Shown piece by piece: positions 29,610 through 29,841 of a stretch of 29,841 nucleotides of DNA. The position numbers were made by a program, and so were the translations under genes. Below the pieces are notes generated by a model, which worked only from the letters and a program-made list of their open reading frames with translations, was not told the origin of the DNA and ran no database searches. Positions within the stretch are counted from its first letter, which is position 1, and every line of letters begins with the position of its first letter. The stretch comes from Glandiceps talaboti (Eukaryota > Hemichordata > Enteropneusta > Spengelidae), in the NCBI RefSeq assembly GCF_964340395.1, contig NC_135569.1, positions 1,190,501-1,220,341 of the forward strand, given 5' to 3'.

Positions 29610-29841
29610 TGAGTAGGTGAAATAAATGATATACAGGAATTGTCTATTTATTTCGAAGTGGCATATGGATAATAAATAAATAAATAAATAAATATATAAA
29701 TTAATTAATTAATTAATATAAATAAATATATATATATATATGAGTAGGTGAAATAAATGATATACAGGAATTGTCTATTTCTTTCGAAGTGGCATATGGA
29801 TAATAATGAAATAAATAAATATATAAATAAATAAATAAATA
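29610..29841. repeat. 131-bp tandem duplication including an AT-rich microsatellite
   Basis: A 66-bp segment beginning TGAGTAGGTGAAATAAATGA at 29610 recurs at 29741 with a single substitution (TTTATTTCG versus TTTCTTTCG). Each copy is followed by AAAT, TTAA and TA simple repeats. The second copy's tail runs off the window, so more units may follow. Confidence 0.95.

Overview
This window looks like animal (metazoan) nuclear DNA from an intergenic region or a large intron. It is AT-rich by eye and packed with long tetranucleotide microsatellites. It carries scraps of LINE-type retrotransposons, a tRNA-derived SINE, a probable Penelope-like or other retroelement terminal region in two copies, and several small inverted-repeat (MITE-like) elements. 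There is no operon structure, no bacterial ribosome-binding pattern, and no open reading frame that I can defend as a complete conserved gene. The mix of (CATA)n, (GACA)n, (GAAT)n and (GATT)n tracts with a tRNA-headed SINE suggests a marine invertebrate such as a deuterostome or lophotrochozoan. I cannot name the species from sequence alone.

Layout. 1-1510: a (TC)n tract, then a 237-bp dispersed repeat (374-610), a (CATA)n tract, and on the minus strand the broken 3' end of a LINE, followed by a long CATA/ACGT microsatellite. 1511-4009: mostly unique AT-rich DNA with two small minisatellites and a degenerate tRNA-like segment. 4010-5700: a (GAAT)n higher-order satellite, a 137-bp direct repeat, the 3' end of a second LINE with an AAAT tail, a 70-bp duplicated block and a full tRNA-derived SINE. 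5701-8800: unique DNA, a TA-flanked MITE with a poly-G run, and GACA and GATT tracts. 8800-14200: largely unremarkable apart from a 65-70-bp minisatellite and a TGTC tract. 14200-15470: compound triplet repeats, TATG tracts, the retroelement terminal region and the second, inverted copy of the 237-bp repeat. 15470-18400: a POU-octamer palindrome, a 31-bp-arm perfect inverted repeat, TATG and AT minisatellites, and a 334-bp element with CACTCTAAAG ends. 19580-20690: a cluster of G-quadruplex motifs and a 334-bp long-TIR MITE. 21490-23370: CA and CATA tracts and a 9-bp minisatellite. 23880-24290: the second copy of the retroelement terminal region and a 61-bp duplication. 24290-28500: nearly featureless apart from homopolymer, (GC)n and (TG)n runs. 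28500-29841: a 46-bp minisatellite opposed by an inverted unit, one weak terminal-exon candidate, and a 131-bp tandem duplication running to the window edge.

No genes can be shown to work together. The pieces are mobile-element remnants and simple repeats. The most informative signals are pairwise: the 237-bp repeat found in opposite orientations about 14.6 kb apart, always with a (TATG)n tract on the same side; the two copies of the CGAAACGTCGG-bearing terminal region; and several hairpin-forming elements. No undescribed multi-gene system is visible here. The best candidate for something undescribed is the 237-bp microsatellite-linked repeat.
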